Counted from the first letter of the stretch, positions 6,557 through 12,371 are shown. The stretch is DNA of 12,371 bases from Dehalococcoidales bacterium (GCA_016783105.1 JADHXF010000047.1:1-12371); one strand, 5' to 3'. Notes: a model not told the origin generated them from the letters alone. Translations and numbers: made by a program.

Positions 6557-6868
6557 ATGAGGGTGGCGATCAAATACTGCGGTTCGTGTAATCCAGAAAT
6601 CGGGCTTGCCGATATCGGCCATCAGATAGAAGAGGCGCTTCAGGAAGCGCCAGACATCAACGTTGTTTCGCGAAGAAGCAAGTCTATAGATATAATGGTC
6701 ATTCTGTGCGGCTGCCCCAGAGCCTGCGGCGACAAAAAGCAAGCCAGGAAAAGGGCCAATCACCGCATTGTCGTGGCCGGTGAAACGGTTGACCTTGTGC
6801 CCGTGGCGGAAAAAGACCTGCCCGCTCAGGTAATGCAGAAGGTCAGAGAGTTAGGTCAGGCTCCGTAA
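6557..6868 (+). CDS. Small cysteine-motif protein downstream of the dehydratase
   Basis: I cannot assign a named family to this 103-residue soluble protein. It begins RVAIKYCGSCNPEIG and has a second cluster, CGCPRACGDK, so cysteines are at residues 8, 11, 51, 53 and 57. The paired C-x2-C and C-x-C-x3-C motifs suggest a metal or Fe-S site, or a redox disulfide. The spacing between is filled by one helix and a strand (IDIMVIL), giving a thioredoxin-like or ferredoxin-like feel. It begins ten bases after the dehydratase stop, so translation is likely coupled. The start may be ATG 6557 or GTG 6563; GTG has AGGA at a better distance. Position suggests a role in cluster delivery, activation or electron supply for the dehydratase, which is inference. 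Its last 13 bases overlap the 3' end of the convergent SDR gene. Confidence 0.8.
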   Translation: MRVAIKYCGSCNPEIGLADIGHQIEEALQEAPDINVVSRRSKSIDIMVILCGCPRACGDKKQARKRANHRIVVAGETVDLVPVAEKDLPAQVMQKVRELGQAP

Positions 6869-7641
6869 TCTGGCGCCGGCCCGACCAGTTCACCGCCGTC
6901 AACCACGATAACTTCCCCGGTAACGTAGCTCGAGGCATCCGAAGCGAGGAAAAGCGCCGCGCCGGCAATGTCCTCGGGCACCCCGATATAGCCCAGCGCC
7001 TTGCTCTTTGCCGCCTTCTCGCTCTTCGCCGGGTCCTTCCACAGCGCCTCACTCAGCCTGGTCTTTACCACGCCCGGGGCAATGGCGTTCACCCTGATTT
7101 TGTACTGCCCCCACTCTCTGGCCAGAACCTGCGTGAGCATGATGAGACCGGCTTTGGATACGCTGTAAAAGCCGAGCTCGCTGGGAACCAGGCCCATAAT
7201 CGATGCTATATTGATGATGCTGCCGCCGCCCTGTTCCTGCATCACCCCAGCGACCAGCTGGCTCAGGAGAAACGGTCCCTTGAGGTTGACATTCATGGTC
7301 GCGTCCCAGGCCCATTCCTCGGCCTTCAGCAGCGGCCCAGCGTACGGATTGGTCCCGGCGTTGTTGACCAGGATGTCGATTTTCCCCAACTCTCCCACCA
7401 CCCTGTCCACCAGGGCCTTTGACTCTTCCCCCCTCGCAACGTGGCTGGCCACCGCCATGCTTTTCACACCCTTCTTCCCAATCTCGTCGGCCACTGACTC
7501 TAAATCAGAGAGTTTCCGGCTGCTGACAGCGACATCTGCCCCGGCATCGGCAAAGGCCAGCGCGATGGCACGGCCGATGCCCCTGCTGCCACCGGTTACC
7601 AGAGCCACCTTACCTTCCAGGGAAAATCGGGACAGGTTCAT
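6856..7641 (-). CDS. Short-chain dehydrogenase/reductase (SDR), FabG-like
   Basis: This 261-residue classical SDR uses NAD(P)H to interconvert a carbonyl and a hydroxyl. It shows TGGSRGIG (residues 16-23, dinucleotide binding), NNAG (93-96), MNVNLKGPF (116-124), catalytic S147, Y159 and K163 (YSVSK) and the late PEDIAGAALFLASDASSYVT and VVDGG blocks. An arginine pair after strand two (SSRK) hints at NADP(H) preference. Substrate cannot be read from sequence; a 3-oxoacyl or other hydroxyacyl substrate is possible, and nearness to the dehydratase is suggestive only, since the gene is on the opposite strand. ATG 7641 has GAGG nine bases upstream. It starts 18 bases after the stop of the DUF4349 lipoprotein gene and is probably co-transcribed with it. 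Confidence 0.92.
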   Translation of the reverse strand: MNLSRFSLEGKVALVTGGSRGIGRAIALAFADAGADVAVSSRKLSDLESVADEIGKKGVKSMAVASHVARGEESKALVDRVVGELGKIDILVNNAGTNPYAGPLLKAEEWAWDATMNVNLKGPFLLSQLVAGVMQEQGGGSIINIASIMGLVPSELGFYSVSKAGLIMLTQVLAREWGQYKIRVNAIAPGVVKTRLSEALWKDPAKSEKAAKSKALGYIGVPEDIAGAALFLASDASSYVTGEVIVVDGGELVGPAPDYGA

Positions 7642-7659
7642 GCTCGCTGACCTCTTTAT

Positions 7660-8805
7660 CTAGGCACGCTTCTTTCTGCGACGCCACCAGAAGAAATACA
7701 CCAGAACGCCAGCTACTATCCATACCGGGCTGAAAATGCCGAGCCAGATGAGAACATTGGCCAGCACCCGCCCGAAGGTGATCAGCCCGTTCCAGGCGCT
7801 GTCAACGATGCTGCCGGCACTCCAGCCGGGCAGTACCGTGATGTAGTCGCTCCTCTTCTCTATATCCTGGTTGCCACGGTCATCGGTCACCGTCAAAATA
7901 ACAGTGTAAGTACCCTTTGCCTTGTATTTATGACCTGGGTTGTTGTCGGTGCTGGTATTGCCATCGCCGAAGTCCCACTCCCAGCTGTACGGCGCAATGC
8001 CACCACCCACATCACTGTAAAACCTAATCTGCTCCCCTTCTTTCGCCGTTGTCGTGCTGGCGCTGAACTTAACCTCCAGCTTGGACTGCTCCAGCAAGGC
8101 CGTGATGAGCGACATAGCCGAAGTACGCTCCAGGTACTGCATACGTCCCTTGGTCCGCTCAATGTCCTGCTGCACTCTGGACAGCTCGCGCTGAATATCA
8201 AGAATGTCCTCTACTCTCTCCGCCTTATCCATAAGTTTATCAAGTTGTTCATAGGTAGTCTCTAAAGTGCGGAGCGTCGCCTCAAGGTCAACATATTCCT
8301 CGGTAACATCCTGGCTGGACGTGGTCTCGGAGTTCACTTCCACAGCCATACTGCGCAGCACGCTCATCGCATAATCGAAATCCGATGACGGCACACGTAT
8401 GGTAATCTGCCCGACAATGCGCTCTCCCTCTTTCCAGCTGCTGGAATTGACCACGTACCCTTCCCGGCCCTGGGCGAGCTCGGCGATTTTGTCTATGGTG
8501 TCGCGGACATCGTCCACCACCAGCTGCATATTGGCCGTACGTATTATCATGCGGTCGGTGTCAATAGACAGGTCTCCCCCATTCACCGGCGATGGTTCTG
8601 GTGCCATGGGCGGTGTTTCCATAACCCCCTCACCGGGTATTCCTTTAGATGGGGCCGGAATCACGATAGAGGGTGCTGGGGCTGGTCTCGGTGCGGGTGC
8701 CGGTGATGGAGCCGGTGCTGGCGCCGGGGCGGACGCTGGCGAGGCACAGGCAATCAACGTCACCACCAGTATCAATACCAGCAAAGTAATAATCGATTTT
8801 TTCAT
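7660..8805 (-). CDS. DUF4349 lipoprotein carrying an extra PKD domain
   Basis: The 381-residue protein is predicted to be exported and lipidated. Residues 1-19 form a signal peptide ending in the lipobox TLIAC with C20 as the lipid-bearing cysteine. A Pro-Ala-rich linker follows (about 21-60). Residues about 83-242 are a DUF4349 domain, including a helical pair with heptad character (LEATLRTLETTYEQL to RTKGRMQYLE) likely to form a coiled coil. Residues about 246-326 form a PKD domain (WEWDFGDGNTSTDNNPGHKY, then GTYTVILTVTD). A membrane helix (about 347-371) and the basic tail WWRRRKKRA end the protein. DUF4349 proteins normally run from the coiled coil straight into the terminal helix, so PKD looks like an insertion. 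Function is unknown; an envelope or surface role is likely. GGAGG lies six bases before ATG 8805. TATAAT (8832-8837, minus) upstream lacks a good -35. Confidence 0.88.
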   Translation of the reverse strand: MKKSIITLLVLILVVTLIACASPASAPAPAPAPSPAPAPRPAPAPSIVIPAPSKGIPGEGVMETPPMAPEPSPVNGGDLSIDTDRMIIRTANMQLVVDDVRDTIDKIAELAQGREGYVVNSSSWKEGERIVGQITIRVPSSDFDYAMSVLRSMAVEVNSETTSSQDVTEEYVDLEATLRTLETTYEQLDKLMDKAERVEDILDIQRELSRVQQDIERTKGRMQYLERTSAMSLITALLEQSKLEVKFSASTTTAKEGEQIRFYSDVGGGIAPYSWEWDFGDGNTSTDNNPGHKYKAKGTYTVILTVTDDRGNQDIEKRSDYITVLPGWSAGSIVDSAWNGLITFGRVLANVLIWLGIFSPVWIVAGVLVYFFWWRRRKKRA

Positions 8806-8884
8806 ATCAGTCCTCCGTCTATTATCTTCACATTATAGAACGATGGCGGGAGATAAAGGTTAGCTTATCAATCACTGTTTCTAT

Positions 8885-9058
8885 TTATGGAAAACACCCC
8901 AGCTGGCAATTGCATATTTTAACGGATAACCGGTTCGCGGCATCGCCCACGTCCCTGGGGCTGACCTTCATCTCCTTGGCAATCCGGAAAGCGATAGCGC
9001 ACGGCAGCCTGCCGTCCACCAGTGCCGATTTTATCTTAGTTTCCAGTTCATCTTCCAC
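8885..9058 (-). CDS. Small CQLGCF-motif protein (57 residues)
   Basis: A short minus-strand frame runs from GTG 9058 to TAA at 8885-8887. It is supported by GGAGGG (plus-strand CCCTCC 9066-9071) seven bases before the start, and by a candidate promoter. The protein begins MEDELETKIK, continues RLPCAIAFRIAKEMKVSPRD (residues 17-36), then VGDAANRLSVKICNCQLGCF to the end. The middle reads like a small helix-turn-helix (AFRIAKEM-KVSPRDVGDAANRL), and the tail has three closely spaced cysteines (C49, C51, C55) plus C20. I have a sense of similar short proteins ending in CQLGCF elsewhere, but cannot name the family. A metal- or redox-responsive DNA-binding role would fit the shape and the ZnuA-like gene upstream; this is inference. 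Confidence 0.78.
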   Translation of the reverse strand: MEDELETKIKSALVDGRLPCAIAFRIAKEMKVSPRDVGDAANRLSVKICNCQLGCFP

Positions 9059-9090
9059 AGTATAACCCTCCGTTTTTAGTAGCTATCTTT

Positions 9091-9119
9091 ATCTTATCAC
9101 GATTTTAAAACTTTGAGAA
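9091..9119 (-). promoter_or_regulatory. Candidate promoter for the CQLGCF gene
   Basis: On the minus strand TTCTCA (9119-9114) and TAAGAT (9096-9091) are separated by 17 bases, each matching four of six consensus positions. An extended TGA lies directly before the -10 (9099-9097). It lies in the AT-rich gap after the metal-binding lipoprotein gene, so the small gene may be transcribed on its own. Confidence 0.4.
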
Positions 9120-9155
9120 TAAACAAACCGACGCCTCTTCCTCCAGATATACTCA

Positions 9156-10064
9156 TTACTCCATGGCCGGGAGCATCTCATTCAGGATAATGCGCAGGTT
9201 CCCGATATAGTCTTTAGCCAGCGGGTCAATCAACACCACCCTGCCCTCGATGGCACTGGCAATGACCTCAGCGCTCTTCGGGTCAAACTGTGGTTCGGCG
9301 AAGATTACCCTGATATCATATATCCTGGCCTGCTCAATCATATGCGCCAGACCGGCAGCGGTCGGCTCTTTCCCCTCTTTTTCCAGGGGTATCATGGTCA
9401 GGTTGTATTCGTGCGCAAAATAGCCAAATGCCGGGTGGTAGACCATGAACCGCCGATTTTTCACTCCAGCCAGTCCGTCTCTCATTTCGCGGTCAATCTC
9501 AATCAGCTTTTGCAGATAGGCATCTCTATTTTGCTCGTAATAACTCCTGTTTTCCGGGTCAACAGCAATCAGCCCATCACAGATGTTCGACACCATTATC
9601 CGGGCATTTGACGGAGACATCCAGATATGAGGGTCCATCCTGCCGGGGTGCTCGTCATCTTCATCATGCTCGTCTTCTGCCATCATTTCCTGAAGCTCCA
9701 CCCCTTCCGAGCAATCTATTACCACTATCTCTTTATTGGTGGCAACCAGTTTGTCCATCCAGACCAGTTCGAATTCTACCCCCGAACCCACCTTGGCGTA
9801 TATTTCCGCTTCGGCCAGTGCCGTCATCTGCGCTGGTTTAGGCTCATAGGTATGAGGGCTGGCTCCCGGCGGCACCATAACCGTCACCCTGACCCGTTCT
9901 CCACCCACGTTCTCCACAAACTCGGCCTGCGGCAGGACCGTAACCACCACTCCCATCCTGTCGTTTATTTCCGCCTCAGGGGTACAGGCCACAACTGAGA
10001 ATAACAGCACTGGAACCAGCGCAAGGGTGAAAAACAGGCGGCTTGTTCCTATAAATCTCTTCAC
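9156..10064 (-). CDS. znuA: ZnuA-like metal ABC transporter substrate-binding lipoprotein
   Basis: The 302-residue protein is a cluster 9 (TroA/ZnuA/PsaA type) solute-binding protein that captures Zn2+ or Mn2+ outside the membrane for an ABC importer. A signal peptide ends in the lipobox SVVAC (C27). Expected metal ligands are H71 (GASPHTYEP), H146 (MDPHIWMSP), H210 (MVYHPAFGYFA) and D280 (VVLIDPLA). An acidic, His-containing loop (residues 130-140, with H133 and H139) precedes H146, a feature typical of zinc-binding members; that favours zinc over manganese, though substrate is not proven. The start is GTG 10064, behind a GGGGAAG site, 18 bases after the lgt stop, so it is likely the second gene of an lgt operon. 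No permease, ATPase or Zur/Fur gene is nearby, so it must pair with a transporter encoded elsewhere. Confidence 0.92.
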   Translation of the reverse strand: MKRFIGTSRLFFTLALVPVLLFSVVACTPEAEINDRMGVVVTVLPQAEFVENVGGERVRVTVMVPPGASPHTYEPKPAQMTALAEAEIYAKVGSGVEFELVWMDKLVATNKEIVVIDCSEGVELQEMMAEDEHDEDDEHPGRMDPHIWMSPSNARIMVSNICDGLIAVDPENRSYYEQNRDAYLQKLIEIDREMRDGLAGVKNRRFMVYHPAFGYFAHEYNLTMIPLEKEGKEPTAAGLAHMIEQARIYDIRVIFAEPQFDPKSAEVIASAIEGRVVLIDPLAKDYIGNLRIILNEMLPAME

Positions 10065-10082
10065 TCTTCCCCTTTTCTTGCT

Positions 10083-10850
10083 TCACCTTGCCCGGCGAAG
10101 ACGGTACCTCCGGTAGAGCATGACGGCGATAGAGGCAACGATGGTGATGCCACTTAGCCACTGTGCCGTGGGCACGCCAGCGACGGTCCATACTTCTATC
10201 TTGAGCATCTCGAGGGAAATTCGGCCCAGGCAGTAGTAAATAGCATAGCCGAAAAAGATGTCCCCGTCCAGAAGACGACCTTTCATCTTTCGTCCCAGTA
10301 TCATGAGCAGCGCGAAGCCGACAAGGTTCCACAGAGATTCGTAAAGGAAGAGGGGGTGAAAATGACTGAACGCTTCATAGCCGGGGAGGCGATGCGCAGG
10401 ATCTATATAGATAGCCCACGGTAAGTCCGTAGGGTAGCCGTAGAGTTCCTGGTTGAAGAAATTGCCCCAGCGGCCTATTGCCTGAGCCAGGATAAGGCCG
10501 GGCGCGACGATGTCCATCCAGCGCAGGGTGCCGAGCTTCTTCCACATGGTGTAAATTATAAGGCCAACGGCTCCACCGATTACGGCACCGAAAATGCCCA
10601 GCCCGGCGCCGCCGATGATTGCCGCCGGATTTTGAAGGTAGAAGTCCAGCTGGTCAATCACATGGTAGAGGCGGGCACCGATAATCCCCAGCGGAAGAAC
10701 TATCAGCGCCGCGCTGAGCACGTGCTCCGGATTTTCGCCCTTTCTCCTCGCCTCGATAACGGCAACGACCAGCGTGCTGATTACTCCCAGCGTTAGCATT
10801 ATGCCGTACCAGTGTATGGCCAGCGGACCTATATAAAAAGCTATATCCAT
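10083..10850 (-). CDS. lgt: Prolipoprotein diacylglyceryl transferase
   Basis: Lgt moves diacylglycerol from phosphatidylglycerol to the lipobox cysteine of prolipoproteins (EC 2.5.1.145), the first step of lipoprotein maturation, in the cytoplasmic membrane. The 255-residue, multi-helix protein has the HWYGIMLTLG start (residues 13-22), the LPLGIIGARLYHV segment (52-64), the signature QAIGRWGNFFNQELYG (123-138) and HPLFLYESLWNL near the end. E. coli H103 in its SFHGG segment is replaced here by phenylalanine (GIFGAVIGG, F88), resembling the GIW/GIF form in some other phyla. ATG 10850 has GGGAG seven bases upstream. The gene has its own strong promoter and leads into the ZnuA-like lipoprotein gene, one of its likely substrates. 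Confidence 0.96.
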   Translation of the reverse strand: MDIAFYIGPLAIHWYGIMLTLGVISTLVVAVIEARRKGENPEHVLSAALIVLPLGIIGARLYHVIDQLDFYLQNPAAIIGGAGLGIFGAVIGGAVGLIIYTMWKKLGTLRWMDIVAPGLILAQAIGRWGNFFNQELYGYPTDLPWAIYIDPAHRLPGYEAFSHFHPLFLYESLWNLVGFALLMILGRKMKGRLLDGDIFFGYAIYYCLGRISLEMLKIEVWTVAGVPTAQWLSGITIVASIAVMLYRRYRLRRAR

Positions 10851-10882
10851 ATCTATCTCCCGGGGGCAATACCCTCTCTGCC

Positions 10883-10911
10883 ATTAAAGAATGATAACGG
10901 ATTAATGTCAA
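10883..10911 (-). promoter_or_regulatory. Promoter for lgt
   Basis: On the minus strand TTGACA (10911-10906) is followed after 17 bases by TTTAAT (10888-10883, five of six). The start point near 10876 gives a leader of about 25 bases. The 26-bp palindrome ends two bases upstream of the -35 box. Confidence 0.7.
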
Positions 10912-10913
10912 GG

Positions 10914-10939
10914 CGGCAATATTAGGCCTAATATTGCCG
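10914..10939. promoter_or_regulatory. Perfect 26-bp palindrome between divergent promoters
   Basis: The left half, CGGCAATATTAGG (10914-10926), is exactly mirrored by CCTAATATTGCCG (10927-10939), with no spacer. It sits two bases upstream of the lgt -35 box and 51 bases upstream of the ferredoxin -35 box. A perfect gapless palindrome of this length between two promoters is best explained as a binding site for a dimeric regulator; a cruciform or shared terminator is less likely because no T-tract follows. Confidence 0.6.
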
Positions 10940-10956
10940 TATATAACATGTTCCTG

Positions 10957-10986
10957 TTAGAATATTTTAGAAAATATTTGTTCTAA
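10957..10986. promoter_or_regulatory. AT-rich dyad just upstream of the ferredoxin promoter
   Basis: AATATTTT (10961-10968) and AAAATATT (10971-10978) are perfect inverted repeats around AG, enclosed by TTAGAA (10957-10962) and TTCTAA (10981-10986). The right side shares CTAATAT with the 26-bp palindrome (10928-10934 and 10983-10989). It ends four bases before the -35 box, a typical activator or operator position. Confidence 0.5.
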
Positions 10987-10990
10987 TATA

Positions 10991-11020
10991 TTGACATTTA
11001 ATATCGTAGCATTTTATAAT
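10991..11020 (+). promoter_or_regulatory. Consensus promoter for the ferredoxin-hisH-oxidoreductase genes
   Basis: TTGACA (10991-10996) and TATAAT (11015-11020) match consensus fully, with an 18-base spacer. The expected start near 11027 leaves about 36 bases to the ATG at 11063. Confidence 0.75.
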
Positions 11021-11062
11021 GGTATACGGCAACCGCTTTCCGTATCTTCGAGGTAAGTTAAC

Positions 11063-11540
11063 ATGAAAAAGGTATATATCATCGAAGAAGCCTGCATGGG
11101 TTGTGGCCTCTGCGAGGTCTACTGTCGCCTGGAGCATGCGTCAGCAAAAGATATACTCAAGGCGCTGAAAAGAGAATCGCCTCGCTCCGTGTCGCGGGTT
11201 CAGGTACAGCGAAGAGCGCCCGTTTCTTTTGCCCTGCAATGCCGCCACTGCGATGAGCCGTACTGCGTCTACTCCTGCCTGACCGGTGCCCTACAGCGTG
11301 ATGCGGAGAGCGGCACGGTGCTGGTGGACACGGACAAAGTGTATGGGCTGCTGGACCTGTATCCTGTCCTGCCCCTTTAGCGTTATCAGGCGGGATACAG
11401 AGCGGGGAGTGATTGCGAAATGCGACCTCTGTTTCTCCAGTGGCACACCGGCGTGCGTCGCCCACTGTCCAAACGAGGCGCTGGTATATACCGAAATCGA
11501 GCCTCCAGTTTCCACGGGGCAAAAGTATCAGGTACAATAA
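11063..11540 (+). pseudogene. CooF/HycB-like four-cluster ferredoxin, frameshifted
   Basis: Two overlapping frames join into one polyferredoxin of about 158 residues. The first frame (from ATG 11063, with GAGGT at 11050-11054) supplies CMGCGLCEVYC and CRHCDEPYCVYSC. It runs on out of register to a stop at 11378-11380. The second frame, from base 11337 to TAA 11538-11540, supplies CMGCWTCILSC and CDLCFSSGTPACVAHC. Together these give 16 cysteines, enough for four [4Fe-4S] clusters, as in CooF, HycB and related electron carriers of CO dehydrogenase, hydrogenases and molybdoenzymes. Joining requires skipping one base at the AAA run 11336-11338 (D-T-D then K-C-M-G-C), so one extra A explains everything. 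Either the gene is inactive, the indel is a sequence error, or frameshifting restores it. The intact motifs on both sides argue for a recent event or an error. Confidence 0.8.
11336..11338 (+). other. Single-base frameshift site in the ferredoxin gene
   Basis: Reading GAC at 11333-11335 in the first frame and AAG TGT ATG from 11337 in the second restores DTDKCMGCWTC. The run AAA here would need to be AA for an intact gene. Confidence 0.75.
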
Positions 11541-11578
11541 AGACACTATTTATTTAAATAATTAATTGAGAAATACAA

Positions 11579-12199
11579 ATGATTGCAGTAATCGATTATG
11601 GCGCCGGTAATCTGCGCAGCGTGGCCAATGCCATCGCCAGGCTGGGCTATCAGCCCAGGATAACCAGTCAGGCCGGGGAGCTGTCTGAAGCACAGGCGGT
11701 TATCCTGCCCGGCGTTGGTGCTGCCGGCGATACCATGGAAAGCCTGCGAACTCTGGGGCTGGTGGAGCCGATAAAACAGCTCATCGCCGATAACCGGCCT
11801 TTCTTCGGCGTCTGCATCGGGCTGCAGGTGCTCTTCACCGGCACCGAGGAAGGCGGCGGGCACGATTGCCTCGGGGTTATTGCCGGCCGGGTGAAAAAAT
11901 TGTCCGCCGGGCTGAAAGTCCCTCACATGGGATGGAACCAGGTAAGTCAGCGCATCAGCCACCCATTATTCGAAGGCATTCCCGACGGAGCGAACTTCTA
12001 CTTCGTACACAGCTATTACGGTGAGCCAGAGGATAGCTCTCTGGTGGCCGGTGAAACGGAATACGGGGTTACCATGGGCAGCGTTATCGCACGCGGCAAC
12101 CTGGTGGCGACGCAGTTCCACCCGGAAAAGAGCGGGGAGTCCGGGCTGAAAATGTATGCCAATTTTCTCCGCCATGCCCTGACCGGCGAAAATCCATAA
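11579..12199 (+). CDS. hisH: Imidazole glycerol phosphate synthase, glutaminase subunit
   Basis: HisH hydrolyses glutamine and passes ammonia to HisF for the fifth step of histidine synthesis, forming imidazole glycerol phosphate and AICAR. The 206 residues match the family. It starts MIAVIDYGAGNLRSVANAI, has the oxyanion region PGVGAAG (44-50), the nucleophile elbow GVCIGLQVLF with C79, and the triad partners H181 and E183 in TQFHPEKSGESG. VPHMGWN (114-120) and FVHSYY (142-147) are also typical of HisH. ATG 11579 has only a weak GAG site (11568-11570), and the short leader is AT-rich with a 12-base palindrome (TTATTTAAATAA). No other his gene is adjacent; it lies between two redox genes, an unusual place. 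Its stop is 17 bases before the oxidoreductase start. Confidence 0.95.
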   Translation: MIAVIDYGAGNLRSVANAIARLGYQPRITSQAGELSEAQAVILPGVGAAGDTMESLRTLGLVEPIKQLIADNRPFFGVCIGLQVLFTGTEEGGGHDCLGVIAGRVKKLSAGLKVPHMGWNQVSQRISHPLFEGIPDGANFYFVHSYYGEPEDSSLVAGETEYGVTMGSVIARGNLVATQFHPEKSGESGLKMYANFLRHALTGENP

Positions 12200-12216
12200 T
12201 CAGGAAGAAAGACAAG

Positions 12217-12371
12217 ATGGCAGGCAATCTGACGGAAACCAAATATTTGATAATCGGCAACTCCGCCGGTGGCATCGGGGCTGCGGAAGCGATACGCGAA
12301 GTTGATGAGCAAGGGAGCATAATGATGGTCTCCGATGAGCCCTACCCTGCTTACTCGCGACCGCTCATTTC
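12217..12371 (+). CDS. FAD-dependent NAD(P) oxidoreductase (3' partial)
   Basis: The first 51 residues are in the window; the frame continues past the right edge. YLIIGNSAGGIGAAEAIRE (about 10-28) is an N-terminal Rossmann FAD-binding motif with a G-x-S-x-G-G variant. VSDEPYPAYSRPLIS (38-52, the last codon incomplete) is the conserved stretch of pyridine-nucleotide-disulfide oxidoreductases such as NADH:ferredoxin or rubredoxin-type reductases. ATG 12217 follows AGGAAG (12202-12207) by nine bases. Such flavoproteins occur beside CooF-type ferredoxins and CooS, passing electrons between ferredoxin and NAD(P). This link is known from CODH gene clusters; applying it here is inference, since CooS is not visible. 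Confidence 0.88.
   Translation, partial: MAGNLTETKYLIIGNSAGGIGAAEAIREVDEQGSIMMVSDEPYPAYSRPLI

Noticed and set aside
8399..8863. 154-codon plus-strand ORF rich in Gly and Ala
   Set aside because: It is the complement of the Pro-Ala linker and DUF4349 domain of the lipoprotein gene; low-complexity antisense artefact.
11333..11345. Programmed +1 frameshift in the ferredoxin
   Set aside because: No slippery stop codon, internal Shine-Dalgarno or downstream structure typical of known +1 sites is visible; an indel at the AAA run is the simpler reading.

Overview
The window looks like ordinary chromosome from an anaerobic, probably uncultured bacterium. The mix of genes suggests the Dehalococcoidia side of Chloroflexota: a 4-hydroxybutyryl-CoA dehydratase homologue, a CooF-like polyferredoxin beside an FAD oxidoreductase, a DUF4349 lipoprotein, and an Lgt lacking the E. 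coli-type histidine. That placement is an inference from gene content; no rRNA or other marker is present. Genes are dense on both strands, promoters resemble sigma-70 consensus, and Shine-Dalgarno sites are mostly clear (GGAGG type, with some GTG starts).

Layout, left to right. 1-752: 3' end of a DNA methyltransferase fused to an Mrr-like nuclease domain. 753-988: four GC-rich palindromes, REP or MITE-like. 989-2263: proA, convergent with rph (2273-2998, minus). A compact divergent promoter region separates rph from a TspO/MBR membrane protein gene (3128-3613), which converges on pncC/cinA-C (3610-4098, minus) and a universal stress protein gene (4182-4649, minus) with a perfect consensus promoter. 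4849-6868: a plus-strand cluster of a 61-residue membrane protein, a 4-hydroxybutyryl-CoA dehydratase with all four [4Fe-4S] ligands, and a small Cys-motif protein. 6856-10850: a minus-strand run read as lgt, a ZnuA-like metal-binding lipoprotein, a 57-residue CQLGCF protein, a DUF4349-PKD lipoprotein and an SDR oxidoreductase. 10851-11062: a divergent control region with a perfect 26-bp palindrome and a second AT-rich dyad between strong promoters. 11063-12371: a CooF-like four-cluster ferredoxin broken by a one-base frameshift, then hisH, then the start of an FAD/NAD(P) oxidoreductase that runs off the right edge.

Functional links. The dehydratase cluster points to C4 acyl-CoA metabolism (4-hydroxybutyryl-CoA to crotonyl-CoA) by an oxygen-sensitive flavin/Fe-S enzyme. 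The ferredoxin and FAD oxidoreductase resemble the electron-transfer partners that often accompany anaerobic CO dehydrogenase (CooS), but no CooS is in the window and hisH lies between them. Lgt supplies the lipid anchor for the two predicted lipoproteins encoded downstream of it. proA, hisH, rph and pncC are housekeeping genes for proline and histidine synthesis, RNA 3'-end processing and pyridine nucleotide recycling.

No clearly novel multi-gene system was found. The best leads are the frameshifted ferredoxin, the palindromic control region in front of it, the CQLGCF small gene, and the two uncharacterised small proteins flanking the dehydratase.
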